A stretch of DNA of 64,000 nt from Sphaerisporangium sp. TRM90804 (GCF_029846175.1 NZ_JARWAC010000007.1:62001-126000), one strand, 5' to 3'. Shown: positions 17,830-26,928, counted from the first letter of the stretch. Made by a program: numbers and translations. The notes: generated by a model from the letters alone, not told the origin.

Positions 17830-18629
17830 GCGTCGCTCCCCTCGAACCCGGGCAGCACACGCGTACGCCCCTGCTCCCGGCCCCCGGCGTGACCGGAGCT
17901 CCCCATCCCCTCGCGGCCCTCCACGTGACGGGAAAGGCCCATACCGTCCCGGCCCACGGCGTGACCAGGGAGGATCATGCCGTCGCGGACCTCGGCGACG
18001 CGGTCGCACCAACGGGCGACCTCGGGGTCGTGGGTGACGACGACGAGCGAAGCGCCGTTGTGCTTGGTGGCCTCGACCAGGATGCGCATGATCTCGTGGC
18101 CGGTGGCCTGGTCGAGCGCGCCGGTGGGCTCGTCCGCGAAGATCACGGCGGGCCGGGTGACGAGCGCGCGGGCGATCGCCACCCGCTGGGCCTGCCCGCC
18201 GGACAGCTCGCCCGGCCGCCGCCCCTCCATCCCGCCGAGACCCAGCGGCCCGAACCACTCCCGCGCCTCACGCACGGCCCGCGCCCGCGCCGTGCCGCCG
18301 AGCATGAGCGGCAGCGCGACGTTCTCCTCGGCGGGCAGCTCCGGCAGAAGCTGCCCGAACTGGAACACGAACCCGAACTTTGTGCGCCGCAGCGCGCTGC
18401 GCTCCCGCTCGCGGACGGTGTCGATGCGCTGGCCCAGCAGATGCACCTCGCCGGAGTCGGGCTTCATGACGCCCGCGAGGCAGTGCAACAGGGTGGACTT
18501 GCCCGACCCGCTCGGCCCCATGATCGCCAAGGCCTCCGCGCGCCCGATGGCGACGTCCACCCCCGCGAGAGCGACGGCCGGCCCGAACCGCTTGGCCAGC
18601 CGCCGTCCAGAAAGCACGATCTCACTCAT
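17826..18629 (-). CDS. ABC transporter ATP-binding protein (LolD/MacB-type)
   Basis: 267 residues. Walker A GPSGSGKST at 38-46, Q-loop FVFQFGQLLPEL, signature LSGGQAQRVAIARAL, Walker B AVIFADEPTGALD, and the H-loop VVVTHDPEVA. This is the ATPase class that works with FtsX-like permeases. The last 50 residues lie beyond the domain and are low-complexity with a repeated GREGMG/GRDGMG pattern, which looks like an in-frame expansion. Start ATG at 18629; the ribosome site is weak. The four-base overlap with the permease gene defines an operon. The non-coding DNA upstream holds several DnaA-box-like 9-mers. Confidence 0.9.
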   Translation of the reverse strand: MSEIVLSGRRLAKRFGPAVALAGVDVAIGRAEALAIMGPSGSGKSTLLHCLAGVMKPDSGEVHLLGQRIDTVRERERSALRRTKFGFVFQFGQLLPELPAEENVALPLMLGGTARARAVREAREWFGPLGLGGMEGRRPGELSGGQAQRVAIARALVTRPAVIFADEPTGALDQATGHEIMRILVEATKHNGASLVVVTHDPEVARWCDRVAEVRDGMILPGHAVGRDGMGLSRHVEGREGMGSSGHAGGREQGRTRVLPGFEGSDA

Positions 18630-18750
18630 ACACACGACCCTGGCCCGCCCAGCCCCACTCCCGAATCGGCCGACCGGCCCAAAACCCCGGCGCGTATCAG
18701 CCGAAAGTCCACCCAGGATGAGCCCGGCTTTCCGCCCGGGGTTCGAGAAG

Positions 18751-18824
18751 TTATCCACAGTATCCACAGAGTCGTACACAGGTTCGAAACCCTGTACACA
18801 AGCGCCCTCCACCCCTGTGGACAA
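18751..18824. promoter_or_regulatory. Cluster of DnaA-box-like 9-mers
   Basis: Within 74 bases: TTATCCACA at 18751-18759 (the exact E. coli consensus), GTATCCACA directly after it at 18760-18768, TCGTACACA at 18772-18780, TGTACACAA at 18793-18801 (reverse TTGTGTACA) and TGTGGACAA at 18816-18824 (reverse TTGTCCACA, the preferred Streptomyces box). The middle also forms a loose dyad around TTCGAA at 18783-18788. No dnaA, dnaN or parAB gene is near, so this is not oriC. Confidence 0.55.
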
Positions 18825-18930
18825 CACCGCCAGTCGATGACCTGACCGGGTCGCCAAGCTCCACAGAAGCCCTCCACGGCCATCCACCCCGCCTCAGGCG
18901 AAGATCCCCCCGAGCGCCCGCCCTTCCCGA

Positions 18931-19125
18931 GGCGCCGGTACGCCCGGTCGCGGAACAAAGAAGCCGACGCCGCATACTGCGCCCCACCCGCGACCACCAC
19001 CCCCAGCCACCACACCGAGACCCCCGCCCCCAGGGGCTACCACCCGGCGCCGGTACGGCGGGTCGCGGAACGGCGAAGTCGGCGCCGCGTACGGCGCCCG
19101 GCCCATGACCACCGACCCCAGGCGC
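18931..19125. repeat. Degenerate 115-bp tandem duplication in non-coding DNA
   Basis: A block of about 80 bases beginning ggcgccggtacg at 18931 recurs from 19046, a period of 115. Both copies share cggtcgcggaac-like and gccgacgccgc-like cores and end in gaccacc..cccca. Copies are diverged. Read on the minus strand, both give a peptide-like pattern (YAA..S.FRD..YRR), but no start or ribosome site supports a gene. Together with the flanks, 18630-19311 holds no recognisable gene. Confidence 0.5.
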
Positions 19126-19168
19126 ACACGAAGGTCCACCCCATCTCTCACAGGCCGACCGCCGCCTC

Positions 19169-19256
19169 GAAATGGTGCCTTCGGCACGCTTTCTAAAGGC
19201 GACCCTCACTCAGCTCGACGGGCGCCCCTGACAAAGCGCGCCGAAGGCACCATTTC
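19169..19256. repeat. 24-bp inverted repeat, 40-bp spacer (hairpin or mobile-element relic)
   Basis: The arm at 19169-19192 starts GAAATGGTGCCTTCGGC and is matched in reverse complement at 19233-19256 with a single mismatch. Each arm also contains the small palindrome GTGCC-TTC-GGCAC or its near match. It lies just beyond the 3' end of the minus-strand operon (stop at 19312), so it may act as its terminator; a miniature transposon relic is the alternative. Confidence 0.5.
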
Positions 19257-19311
19257 CGGGGGCGGACGAATGAGCGTCAGGCAGCGTGGAAGATACCGCG
19301 CGATCGGCTGG

Positions 19312-20379
19312 TCAGTGGCGGTGGTGGTTGTCCGGCTGGGCGGGGTCGCCGGGGTGTTCGAGGCCGGGGACGGAGCGGAGCCGGTGGGCGCGGGCGTGGT
19401 CGAGCCAGCGGACGAAGGCGAGGCGGCGGGCCGCCTCCAGGAGGTGCCGGTCGTGGGGCGGCGGTTCGGCCTGGGGACGCCGCGTTCCGAGGAAGGTGAC
19501 GGTGTCGCCGTCCACGGTGACGGTCGCGCCGGGGCCGGCCGCCGCCAGCGCGTCCGCCAGCCGTCCGGGCAGCGTGCCGGGCGCCGCGTCGAACTCGCCG
19601 CCTGGCGTGGACAGGCGCCACTCCACCGGGCCCTCGGGGCGGCTGACGGCCGCCGCGTACACCGCCACCTGCTCCGGGGGAACGGTCACGTCGGCGGTGA
19701 CCGCCTCGTACACGGCCCGTACGGCGGCGCTGCCCTCGAAGGCGGCGGCGGTGATCGAGCCGAGCTCCACGGCCGCGCGCTGGTCGAGGCGCACCGGCGC
19801 CGCAGCGTCCGTGTCGAGCCCCCGCTCGGCGGCCTCGGCCCGGCACAGCAGCTCGGTGAGCATGACCTGGGCGACCCAGCGGGTGAGCTGGCGGTCCTCG
19901 GCACTCCCCGGCTCGGGCAGCGCCGACGCCCGGGGCCCGCCGCGCAGAGCGGCGAGCCGCCGCTGCAGGTCGCCGCGCCCCAGCGGCCGCCCGTCGAGCC
20001 ACCCGAGCAACCGCCCGTCGTCGAAGCCGAACGGCTCACCGCCCAGCGGGCCGGTGACCGTGACTGACGGGTCGCCGTTCAGCGCGTCCGTGCTCGTGAG
20101 GGACGGGTCACCACCCACCGGACCGGGGGCCCGGGCGGCCGGGTCGCGGCGCGCCGGGGGGACGCCGGCCGGGGCGGCCGGATCGCGGGGCCCCGGGTCG
20201 GCGGACGTGCGGTCCGGTGGGGGTGGCATGGAGGGGAGGTGGGCGGCGGTCACGGGGCCGCCACCTCCACGGTGGGGGAGGTGGGCGGAAGCCATGGGGC
20301 CGCCACCTCCACGGTGGGGGAGGTGCACGGAAGCCATGGGGCCGCCACCTCCACGGCAGGAGAGGTGCGCGGGGGCCAT
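19312..20379 (-). CDS. Unknown protein downstream of alpha-mannosidase, PpiC/SurA-N-like features
   Basis: Up to 355 residues; function not established. A middle region (WLDGRPLGRGDLQRRLAAL, then a helix RQLTRWVAQVMLTELLC) resembles the N-terminal part of SurA/PpiC-type chaperones, and FEGSAAVRAVYEAVTADV recalls their prolyl-isomerase entry; this is only a loose resemblance. I recall database relatives in actinomycetes beside GH38 genes, some misnamed malonyl transacylase. The true start is uncertain: three in-frame ATGs (20379, 20337, 20295) and a GTG (20253) each carry their own GGAGGTGG because the region is a 42-bp tandem repeat encoding 14-residue units such as MASVHLPHRGGGGP. No signal peptide. 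Last gene of the probable N-glycan operon. Confidence 0.7.
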   Translation of the reverse strand: MAPAHLSCRGGGGPMASVHLPHRGGGGPMASAHLPHRGGGGPVTAAHLPSMPPPPDRTSADPGPRDPAAPAGVPPARRDPAARAPGPVGGDPSLTSTDALNGDPSVTVTGPLGGEPFGFDDGRLLGWLDGRPLGRGDLQRRLAALRGGPRASALPEPGSAEDRQLTRWVAQVMLTELLCRAEAAERGLDTDAAAPVRLDQRAAVELGSITAAAFEGSAAVRAVYEAVTADVTVPPEQVAVYAAAVSRPEGPVEWRLSTPGGEFDAAPGTLPGRLADALAAAGPGATVTVDGDTVTFLGTRRPQAEPPPHDRHLLEAARRLAFVRWLDHARAHRLRSVPGLEHPGDPAQPDNHHRH

Positions 20380-20421
20380 GGAGCCGCCACCTCCACGGCC
20401 GGAGAGGTGGGTGGGGTCATG
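20236..20421 (-). repeat. 42-bp tandem repeat, each unit carrying a ribosome site and start codon
   Basis: Units begin with gaggtg at 20236, 20278, 20320, 20362 and 20404, exactly 42 bases apart. On the minus strand each of the four full units reads GGAGGTGG, about eight bases, then a start codon (GTG or ATG). The fifth unit has lost one base and contains the mannosidase stop codon overlapping an ATG (ATGA, 20417-20420), which is therefore out of frame with the downstream gene. 42 is a multiple of three, so the other starts are in one frame. Confidence 0.85.
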
Positions 20422-23400
20422 GGGCCACCACCACCTTCACGGTCGGGGCGTACTGGCAGCGGCCGAACCACATCACCTTGGCCAGCGCCCAGTAGGAGCC
20501 GGGGTCGGCGTCGCGCGGAACCGTGACGTCGAAGGTGACGGTGCCTTCGGCGCCCGCCGCGAGCGTGAACCCCCGGACGGGGGCGGCGATGGCGTCCCAC
20601 GTCCCCCAGGGGGAGACGACCTGGAGCTCGCCCCTGATCTCACCGCGGGTCCAGTTGGCCAGCGTCACGCCGAGCGCGCCCCGCCCGCCCGGCTCGACGC
20701 GCACGGACGTGGAGACGACGTCGACCGACAACCCGGTGTCCCGTGCCATGCCCGCGGTCGTCCCCTGCGCGGCCGCCCAGTCCTCGGGGATGGCGCCGGG
20801 CACCGGCAGCAGCCCGGGGAGGTCGCCGACGGCGATCGTCGCGACGTCCTCGACGCTCTGGCCGTCGTGCTCGATGCGGGTGGCGAGGAAGTACAACCCG
20901 GGCTCCACGCCCGGGGGCGGCGTGAGCGTCACCGGGAAGCGCAGGTGGCCGTCCGGTTCGAGCCGGTACGGACGGCGCGCGGGGGTCGCCGTCCAGCCCT
21001 CGGGCGCGACGAGCACGACGGCGCCCTCCACGGCGGCGTCGCGAAGCTGCGAGCTGATCACCACCGACGCCTCGACCGGCTCGCCGCCCGTGGCGCGCGC
21101 CAGCCCGGGCGACACCGCGACCGAGACCGGCAGGTAGCCCAGCGGCGCCGGGCCCCGGTTGTGCAGCCAGTACCGCGCGTGCACGGGCTGGGCGATCTCG
21201 GCCACCGGCCCGAGCCGGCCGCCCTCGGCCACCGATCTGAGCTGGGCGCCCTGGGTCACCGGCCCGAGCGTCCCCCCACCACCACCCCCGGAGGCCGGGT
21301 CGCCAGCATGCGCCGCCGAAGCGGGCGCCCCATGGCCCGGCTCGCCGGGAACGCCGTGCTGCGGGGGCGCCGGTACACCGTGGCCCGGAGCGGGCGGGGT
21401 GCCGTCGACCGGGGTGGGCGCGCCGGGGCGGGGAGTGCCCGGGACGGCGATGACGGTCGCGACCTCCGAGCCGGTGAGCTCGATGGGGCCGGTGAGCGGG
21501 TCGCCGGGGCGTTCCAGGAGGTCGGCGGTGCGTAGGGCGGTGAGGTCGAGGGCGCCGGTGAGGCGGGTGGTCGTCGCCAGGCCGGTGGACTCCATCAGTC
21601 GCAGCGTGACGCCGCGCGAAGGGTCGACGGGGGCGGCGGAGCCTTGGGCGATCGGGTCGCCGGTGGGCTTCACCGTGCCGAGCAGCACGTCCCGGGCGGG
21701 TTCGACCCGGAGGTATGACCTGGTGGGCGGCAGCGGGCCCTCGTGCGCGTCGGTGAGCACCGCGTAGAGGGGGTGGTTGAACTCCTGGCCGCGCGCGGGC
21801 AGGGTGGCGGCGCGCCAGTCGCCGTCGCCGGAGACGAGGGCGTAGGAGAAGTCGTGCGTCCAGTGCTGTAGCTGGAACGACGTCCCGTCGGGCGCGGTGC
21901 GCTTCGGCGGGTCGATCCACACGCCCGACGGCCACCCGGTGCACGACCGCATCAGCGACAGGTGCATGGCGCCGGTCGGGTCGACGGCGAATCCGGGCAG
22001 CCCGAAGGTGAGCAGCCCGACCGTGTGGTCGGTCAGCACCTCCGGCTCGGGCACCGGCCCGGGGCACACCGCCGAGACCCGCGCGTCGGCGAGGTCGGCC
22101 GCGAGCGCCGCCGCGTCGGTGACCACCAGCGCCGGCAGCGCCCGCAGGTCGCGCAGGTCGGCGTTGGGCCGCCACACCTCGTGCAGCGGCTTCCCGGCCG
22201 GAACCCACACACGTCCGTGCCTGGCCAGCGTCTCGGCGTACTCCGCGCCGGCGGCCTGGAGCAGGTCGCGCGCCGCCTCGTTGGTCTGCGGCCCGCCGAT
22301 CACGATCCGGAAGTCCGGCAGGTTGGAGTCGACGTCGAGCCAGCCGTACCGGGCCCACCCGGCGCTCGCGGTCGTCGCGGTCACGCCCACCCGGGCCAGC
22401 GCGACCACCAGGTCGCGGGCGTCGGCGGCGTCGTCCAGGGCCGGTACGACGACCTCGGCGACGCCGAGCGCCCGGTCGCCCAGCGGCGTACCGCCGGGGT
22501 CGGCGAGCGAGACGCGGGCCGTCGAGCTGAGCCCGAACCAGGTGTTGGCCGGGTTGTCCAGCGTCCACGGCGCTTCGGCGGAGTCGACGTCCGGCAGCGC
22601 GAAGCCGCGCCCGACGACGGCGCCCGCGACCTCGCTGACCGGCAGCGCGCCCGGCAGGTCGACGGGGAAGCGCACGCGCAGCAGGCGGTCGGCGCCCGCG
22701 TGGTCGACGACCCGGGTGCCGAAGTCGACCCGGTCGACGCCGTGCCACAGGGTGACGGTCTGCCGGTAGCCGATGCCGTCCACGGTGCCCGTGACGACCA
22801 GGCGCGAGCCCAGCGGGCTGGTCTCGGCCCGCACGGTCGCCGGCGACTCCGACGACCCGACGACCGGCCCGCGCGGGATCAGGTGCCACGGCCCCTCGCC
22901 GAAGTCCGGGTGCGCCGGGTACTCCTCGTACACCCGCAGCTCGTTGCCGACGTGACCGTCGCGGACCAGCTCGCGGCCGGACGCCTTGTCGTAGACACTG
23001 CGCAGCCCGCCGCCCCGGGCGGGGTCGGCGGTGACGACGTAACGCTCGTTCTCGATGACGGCGCCGCCGGCCGGAGCCCACGCCGGCTCCTCGGCGGACG
23101 TCCCGGGCAGCAGCCGCCAGGTGCGCCACCCCATGGCGGGCACGTCACGCGCGTGGAACCGCAGCGTGCCCCGGTCGACCACACAGGCGACCTCCGCGCC
23201 GGAGTCGTCGACGACCCGCCCGCCCTCCAGGCCGTCCGGGAGCCGCACGGCGACCAGGGCCGAGCGGTCGAACGACAGCGTGTTGGCGACGACGACCGGG
23301 ACCCCGTCCCCGGTGGTGTCCACCCGCCCGGCGAGCGCGGCGAGCGCGGCGTCCCGCACTCCGGCGGCCAGGTCGTGCGCCTCGCGCCAGCCCGACAGCA

Positions 23401-24814
23401 GGTCGATGTACACCTGATCGGACTCCGACCCGGTGATCGCGTCGTGGTGCGCGCCGTAGGCGAGCTGGCGCCACACCTTGTCCAGCGCCGCGCCGGGGTA
23501 GGTCCCGAGGTCCTCCAGCGCGGCGAGGGTGGCGAGCTTCTCGGCGTCGACGGCCGCGACCTCGCCGGCCCGCTGCGCCTGCTTGGTGTCGATGTACGAC
23601 ACGTCCTTGCCGGTGTACACGGGGTTCATGTCGCGGGTCTGCGGGCTCGGCCGCCGCCCGGTCGCCGCCAGCTCGGCCCGGACGGCGTCCAGGAAGTCGC
23701 GCGGCGTGCCGCAGACGAACCTCGGCCACACGTACTTCTCCGCCCACGACCGGTGGACCTCGGTGACCCACTTGTTCGGCGGCGTGTAGTCGGTGCCGAC
23801 CGGCAGCAGCAGGTTCCTGGTCGCTCCCACCGGCTTCAGCTTGGCGTACAGCTCGTAGACGGCCTGCTCGGCCGACGGCAGGTCCGGCGAGGAGTCCATC
23901 CACCACCCGGCCGAGTAGTGGTGCGGCATGAAGTGGGTGAGCACGCCGCGGCCGGACGGCGAGATCCACTCGAACTCGCTCGGGAACTGCATGACCCGGG
24001 CGTCGTTCTTCGACTCGCGGAAGTTCTTCTGGATCGGGCCCCACTGGTGGAACGGCCCGCGCGCCCAGGCCGAGCCGGTCAGGCCGGCCGCGTCGAGATA
24101 GCCGGGGAACTGCGGGTCGTGGCCGAAGACGTCGAGCTGCCAGGCGGTGCGCGGGTCGCCGCCGAGGATGTCGCGCTGGTACCCGACGCCGTAGACGATG
24201 TTGCGGATCGTGGTCTCGGCGCCGGTGAGGTTGGTGTTCGGCTCGTTGTACGTGCCGCCGACCAGCTCCACCTGGCCGCGCTCCATGAGCAGGCGCAGGT
24301 CGGCGCGGCGCTCGGGGTGCAGGTCGAAGTACGGCTTCAGGTAGTCGATCTCGGCGAGCACGAACCGGTACACCGGGTCGCGCAGCGCCAGGTCCAGGTG
24401 CGCGTCCACCAGCGCGAAGCCGTTGCGCTCCCACAGCGGCCGGGTGGTCGCGTCGCCCGACAGCAGCTCCCAGGGCGAGGTGTAGGCCGCCTGGGTGTTC
24501 CACCACACCGGGTCGTAGTGGAAGTGCGAGACCAGGAACATCGTCCAGCCCGGCTCGGCCACGGTCACGACGGCCTCGGCGCTCGCCTCCCCGGCGGTGA
24601 CGGTCACCGGCAGCTCGGCGCCGGTGACCGGGGCGGCGACGTCGAGCGGCACCTCGACCACTCCCGTGCCGGTCGCCTCGCCCGCGACCCCGGGGCCGGT
24701 CACCGTGACGCGGACGGGCGGGCCGTCGAGGGTCACGCGGAGCACCTGGCGGGCGGCGTCCTCGGTGCCGACGAACAGGTCGGTGGATTCTACGGCGGTG
24801 ATGGTGACCGGCAC
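20417..24814 (-). CDS. GH38 alpha-mannosidase
   Basis: 1465 residues, about 1.5 times the usual length. The GH38 core has the zinc-site entry SHFHYDPVWW near residue 95, the nucleophile D228 in QLDVFGHD, and GTYNEPNTNL, a family motif. It is followed by the beta-rich central and C-terminal domains of retaining mannosidases. About residues 1165-1220 are a Pro/Gly/His-rich linker with a GGGGGG run; the last 100 residues (ANWTRGEIRGEL, GSYWALAKVMWFG) look like an NPCBM-associated/NEW3 beta-sandwich. No signal peptide, so it likely trims imported mannose oligosaccharides inside the cell. GTG start at 24814; a much longer open frame upstream is read-through of the GH85 gene region in another frame. 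Follows GH5 and GH85 genes in one minus-strand operon. Confidence 0.93.
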   Translation of the reverse strand: MPVTITAVESTDLFVGTEDAARQVLRVTLDGPPVRVTVTGPGVAGEATGTGVVEVPLDVAAPVTGAELPVTVTAGEASAEAVVTVAEPGWTMFLVSHFHYDPVWWNTQAAYTSPWELLSGDATTRPLWERNGFALVDAHLDLALRDPVYRFVLAEIDYLKPYFDLHPERRADLRLLMERGQVELVGGTYNEPNTNLTGAETTIRNIVYGVGYQRDILGGDPRTAWQLDVFGHDPQFPGYLDAAGLTGSAWARGPFHQWGPIQKNFRESKNDARVMQFPSEFEWISPSGRGVLTHFMPHHYSAGWWMDSSPDLPSAEQAVYELYAKLKPVGATRNLLLPVGTDYTPPNKWVTEVHRSWAEKYVWPRFVCGTPRDFLDAVRAELAATGRRPSPQTRDMNPVYTGKDVSYIDTKQAQRAGEVAAVDAEKLATLAALEDLGTYPGAALDKVWRQLAYGAHHDAITGSESDQVYIDLLSGWREAHDLAAGVRDAALAALAGRVDTTGDGVPVVVANTLSFDRSALVAVRLPDGLEGGRVVDDSGAEVACVVDRGTLRFHARDVPAMGWRTWRLLPGTSAEEPAWAPAGGAVIENERYVVTADPARGGGLRSVYDKASGRELVRDGHVGNELRVYEEYPAHPDFGEGPWHLIPRGPVVGSSESPATVRAETSPLGSRLVVTGTVDGIGYRQTVTLWHGVDRVDFGTRVVDHAGADRLLRVRFPVDLPGALPVSEVAGAVVGRGFALPDVDSAEAPWTLDNPANTWFGLSSTARVSLADPGGTPLGDRALGVAEVVVPALDDAADARDLVVALARVGVTATTASAGWARYGWLDVDSNLPDFRIVIGGPQTNEAARDLLQAAGAEYAETLARHGRVWVPAGKPLHEVWRPNADLRDLRALPALVVTDAAALAADLADARVSAVCPGPVPEPEVLTDHTVGLLTFGLPGFAVDPTGAMHLSLMRSCTGWPSGVWIDPPKRTAPDGTSFQLQHWTHDFSYALVSGDGDWRAATLPARGQEFNHPLYAVLTDAHEGPLPPTRSYLRVEPARDVLLGTVKPTGDPIAQGSAAPVDPSRGVTLRLMESTGLATTTRLTGALDLTALRTADLLERPGDPLTGPIELTGSEVATVIAVPGTPRPGAPTPVDGTPPAPGHGVPAPPQHGVPGEPGHGAPASAAHAGDPASGGGGGGTLGPVTQGAQLRSVAEGGRLGPVAEIAQPVHARYWLHNRGPAPLGYLPVSVAVSPGLARATGGEPVEASVVISSQLRDAAVEGAVVLVAPEGWTATPARRPYRLEPDGHLRFPVTLTPPPGVEPGLYFLATRIEHDGQSVEDVATIAVGDLPGLLPVPGAIPEDWAAAQGTTAGMARDTGLSVDVVSTSVRVEPGGRGALGVTLANWTRGEIRGELQVVSPWGTWDAIAAPVRGFTLAAGAEGTVTFDVTVPRDADPGSYWALAKVMWFGRCQYAPTVKVVVAP

Positions 24815-24924
24815 GGGGTCTGTTCCTCTCTTTCCTGACCGGCCGCCCCTGGCTCGTGGGGCGGCCGGCGTCGTGCGTCGCGTCCGGGTGCGCCGGCCGG
24901 GGGTGGCCCCGGACGGCGTCGCCC

Positions 24925-26928
24925 CTACCAGGTCACGGTGGTCCTGGCGGCACGCGAGCGGCCGTACTCGGCCGACACGGCCTCCACCTCGATCGTGGTG
25001 GCGGTCTCGGCGCCGGCCCGGTCGAGCCGGGGGACGAAGTAGACGTGGTTGGGCGTGCCGCCGAGGTACGCGCGCGTGCCGTCGGGGTAACGCCGGTACA
25101 CGTCGTAGTGGTGCACGGACCCGTGCCTGGGCGGCGTCCACGACAGGCGCACCGACTTGCCGGCGGGCGTGAGGTCGGCCGTGCCGAGGACGGACGGCCT
25201 GATCGGCGGGCTCGGCCGCTCGACCGCGCCGTCGTAGACGGCGATCTGGCCGACGCGCACGTCGTAGGAGGCGACCGTGGCGGGCGCGGAGGCTCGCAGG
25301 CCGATCTGCGCGATCGTCTTCCCGCGGTGGGCCGACAGGTTCAGCGTCCTGCGCTCCCAGCCGGCGCCGCGGGTGGGGCCGAGGTCGATCGTGGTGAACT
25401 TCGTGGGCGCGTCGGTGAAGGCGACGGCGGCCTTGAGGTTGGTCGCGCCGGCCCGCGGCGTCTTCACCACGACGGACAGCTTGGTGTCGGCGGCCACCGG
25501 CAGCCGGGTCTGGTAGAGCCGCACGGTGTTGGGCGCGTCGAGCCGCCCGGACAGGCGCAGCGAGGAGCCGCCCTCGTAGGCGTCGCCGAAGTCGATCGAC
25601 GGGGTCAGCCTGGTACCACTCGACGACACCACCCAGCGGTAGGTGGGCAGCACGTCCTGCAGGGACAGGTTGTTCCAGCCGCCGGTGCCCACCCGCGCGC
25701 CGGCCACGTTGTAGAAGTCGCCCTGGCCGGTGTTGAAGCCGGTCACGAACGGCTTGGCGGTCACCGGCGTCGACTCGGCGACGTAGGAGGCCAGGCCCTT
25801 CCAGGGCGAGGTGGTCTCCGTGTTCGAGGGGTCGGCGTTGGCGCCGACCCAGTAGCGCGAGTCCCTGGCGTAGAAGTCGGCGCGGCCGCTGGACGACTTC
25901 CACGTCCACTCGGGCCGGTAGAGGCCGAGCGAGGTGACGTGCGGCCGGCCGGGCGGGAACAGGGCGTCCCAGGCGACGGGCGTGTCGTATCCCCTGGACT
26001 CGGTGTCGATGCCGGTGAACAGGTCGTACTCGCTGCGGCCGAGCGCCCTGGCGCGGTCGCGCGAGGCGGCCAGGCCCTCCTGAGTCCACCAGAAGTTGAG
26101 GAACATCGAGTGCGAGACGGGGGCGGGGTCGGCCAGGTAGGCGTCGTTGGCCGGGGTGAGCGCGTTCTGCCAGTCGACCGGGCCGTCCTCGGTCATCGCG
26201 TCGTACCACATGAAGTCGAGCTTCGGGCTCTCGGCGCGGGCGTACTTGATCAGGTCGCGCATGGACGTGGCCAGCTCGGCGTCCGCGCCCTCGGTCTCCT
26301 GGTTGATGAACCAGCCGTCGAACCCGTAGTACTCGGCCACCTCGGCCAGCTTGTCGGCGACCGGGAAGCGCGAACCGTCCTTCTGGACGAAGTCGCGGAC
26401 CCACCGCAGCTCGCCGCCGTACACGGTCGGCGGGAAGAAGACGTTGCCGTAGACCTTCACGCCGTTGCGGTGCGCGGCGTCGATCACCGTGGCGTTCGGC
26501 GCGAGGATCAGCCCTTCGCTGGCCGACCCGCCCCAGAAGACGAGCTTGTCGACGTACTGCCAGTGCCCGAACGCGTAGTAGTCGGAGTCGGGCGAGCCCT
26601 GGGAGGGGTTGCCCGACGTGGGCCCGAACGAGACCAGCGAGGCGATGCGGCCCTCGCCCGCCCGGGCGCCGGCGTTCGCCTTGAGCGCCGGGTCGGCGGC
26701 GCGGGGCCGCAGCGGCGTGAACGAACGGTTGAAGCGGGCGTCGGGGTCGGTGGCGGGGTCCCAGCGCAGGAGCGTGTCCGGGTACCAGTACGAGGCGAGC
26801 GGCTGCCCGCCCGGGGCGGGCGCCGTGGCCGTGCCGTCCTGTCCGGACGGCCGGGCCTGCGCGGGCGCGGCGGCGAGCGCCGTGACCGTCAGCGCCGCGG
26901 CCAGCACGGATGACACTCTTCGTCGCAT
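24925..26928 (-). CDS. Secreted GH85 endo-beta-N-acetylglucosaminidase
   Basis: 667 residues. Signal peptide MRRRVSSVLAAALTVTALAA with cleavage near AQA. The GH85 barrel shows PLASYWYPDTLL, FTPLRPR, KVYGNVFFPP and, around residues 205-213, YGFDGWFINQETEG: the Asn-x-Glu pair used for substrate-assisted hydrolysis of the chitobiose core of N-glycans. A jelly-roll-like region follows (about 430-590), then a C-terminal fibronectin-III-like domain (LSWTPPRHGSVHHYDVYRR). ATG preceded by AAGGAG. This enzyme would free high-mannose glycans from glycoproteins outside the cell, leaving one GlcNAc on the protein, before uptake by the nearby importer. Confidence 0.92.
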   Translation of the reverse strand: MRRRVSSVLAAALTVTALAAAPAQARPSGQDGTATAPAPGGQPLASYWYPDTLLRWDPATDPDARFNRSFTPLRPRAADPALKANAGARAGEGRIASLVSFGPTSGNPSQGSPDSDYYAFGHWQYVDKLVFWGGSASEGLILAPNATVIDAAHRNGVKVYGNVFFPPTVYGGELRWVRDFVQKDGSRFPVADKLAEVAEYYGFDGWFINQETEGADAELATSMRDLIKYARAESPKLDFMWYDAMTEDGPVDWQNALTPANDAYLADPAPVSHSMFLNFWWTQEGLAASRDRARALGRSEYDLFTGIDTESRGYDTPVAWDALFPPGRPHVTSLGLYRPEWTWKSSSGRADFYARDSRYWVGANADPSNTETTSPWKGLASYVAESTPVTAKPFVTGFNTGQGDFYNVAGARVGTGGWNNLSLQDVLPTYRWVVSSSGTRLTPSIDFGDAYEGGSSLRLSGRLDAPNTVRLYQTRLPVAADTKLSVVVKTPRAGATNLKAAVAFTDAPTKFTTIDLGPTRGAGWERRTLNLSAHRGKTIAQIGLRASAPATVASYDVRVGQIAVYDGAVERPSPPIRPSVLGTADLTPAGKSVRLSWTPPRHGSVHHYDVYRRYPDGTRAYLGGTPNHVYFVPRLDRAGAETATTIEVEAVSAEYGRSRAARTTVTW

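Noticed and set aside
18751-18824. DnaA-box cluster considered as oriC
   Set aside because: No dnaA, dnaN, gyrB or parAB genes nearby and no AT-rich unwinding region; too few boxes for an actinomycete origin.
19312-20379. Malonyl-CoA acyl-carrier transacylase
   Set aside because: No GHSLG-type active-site motif or transacylase fold features; the name seems to be an error carried in databases.
20236-20421. The 42-bp repeat considered as a CRISPR array
   Set aside because: Units are contiguous with no variable spacers, the region is partly coding, and no cas gene is present.
24815-26404. A 1995-codon open frame extending the alpha-mannosidase upstream
   Set aside because: The extra part is the antisense-like out-of-frame reading of the GH85 gene on the same strand; the mannosidase has its own GTG start at 24814 and family similarity begins there.
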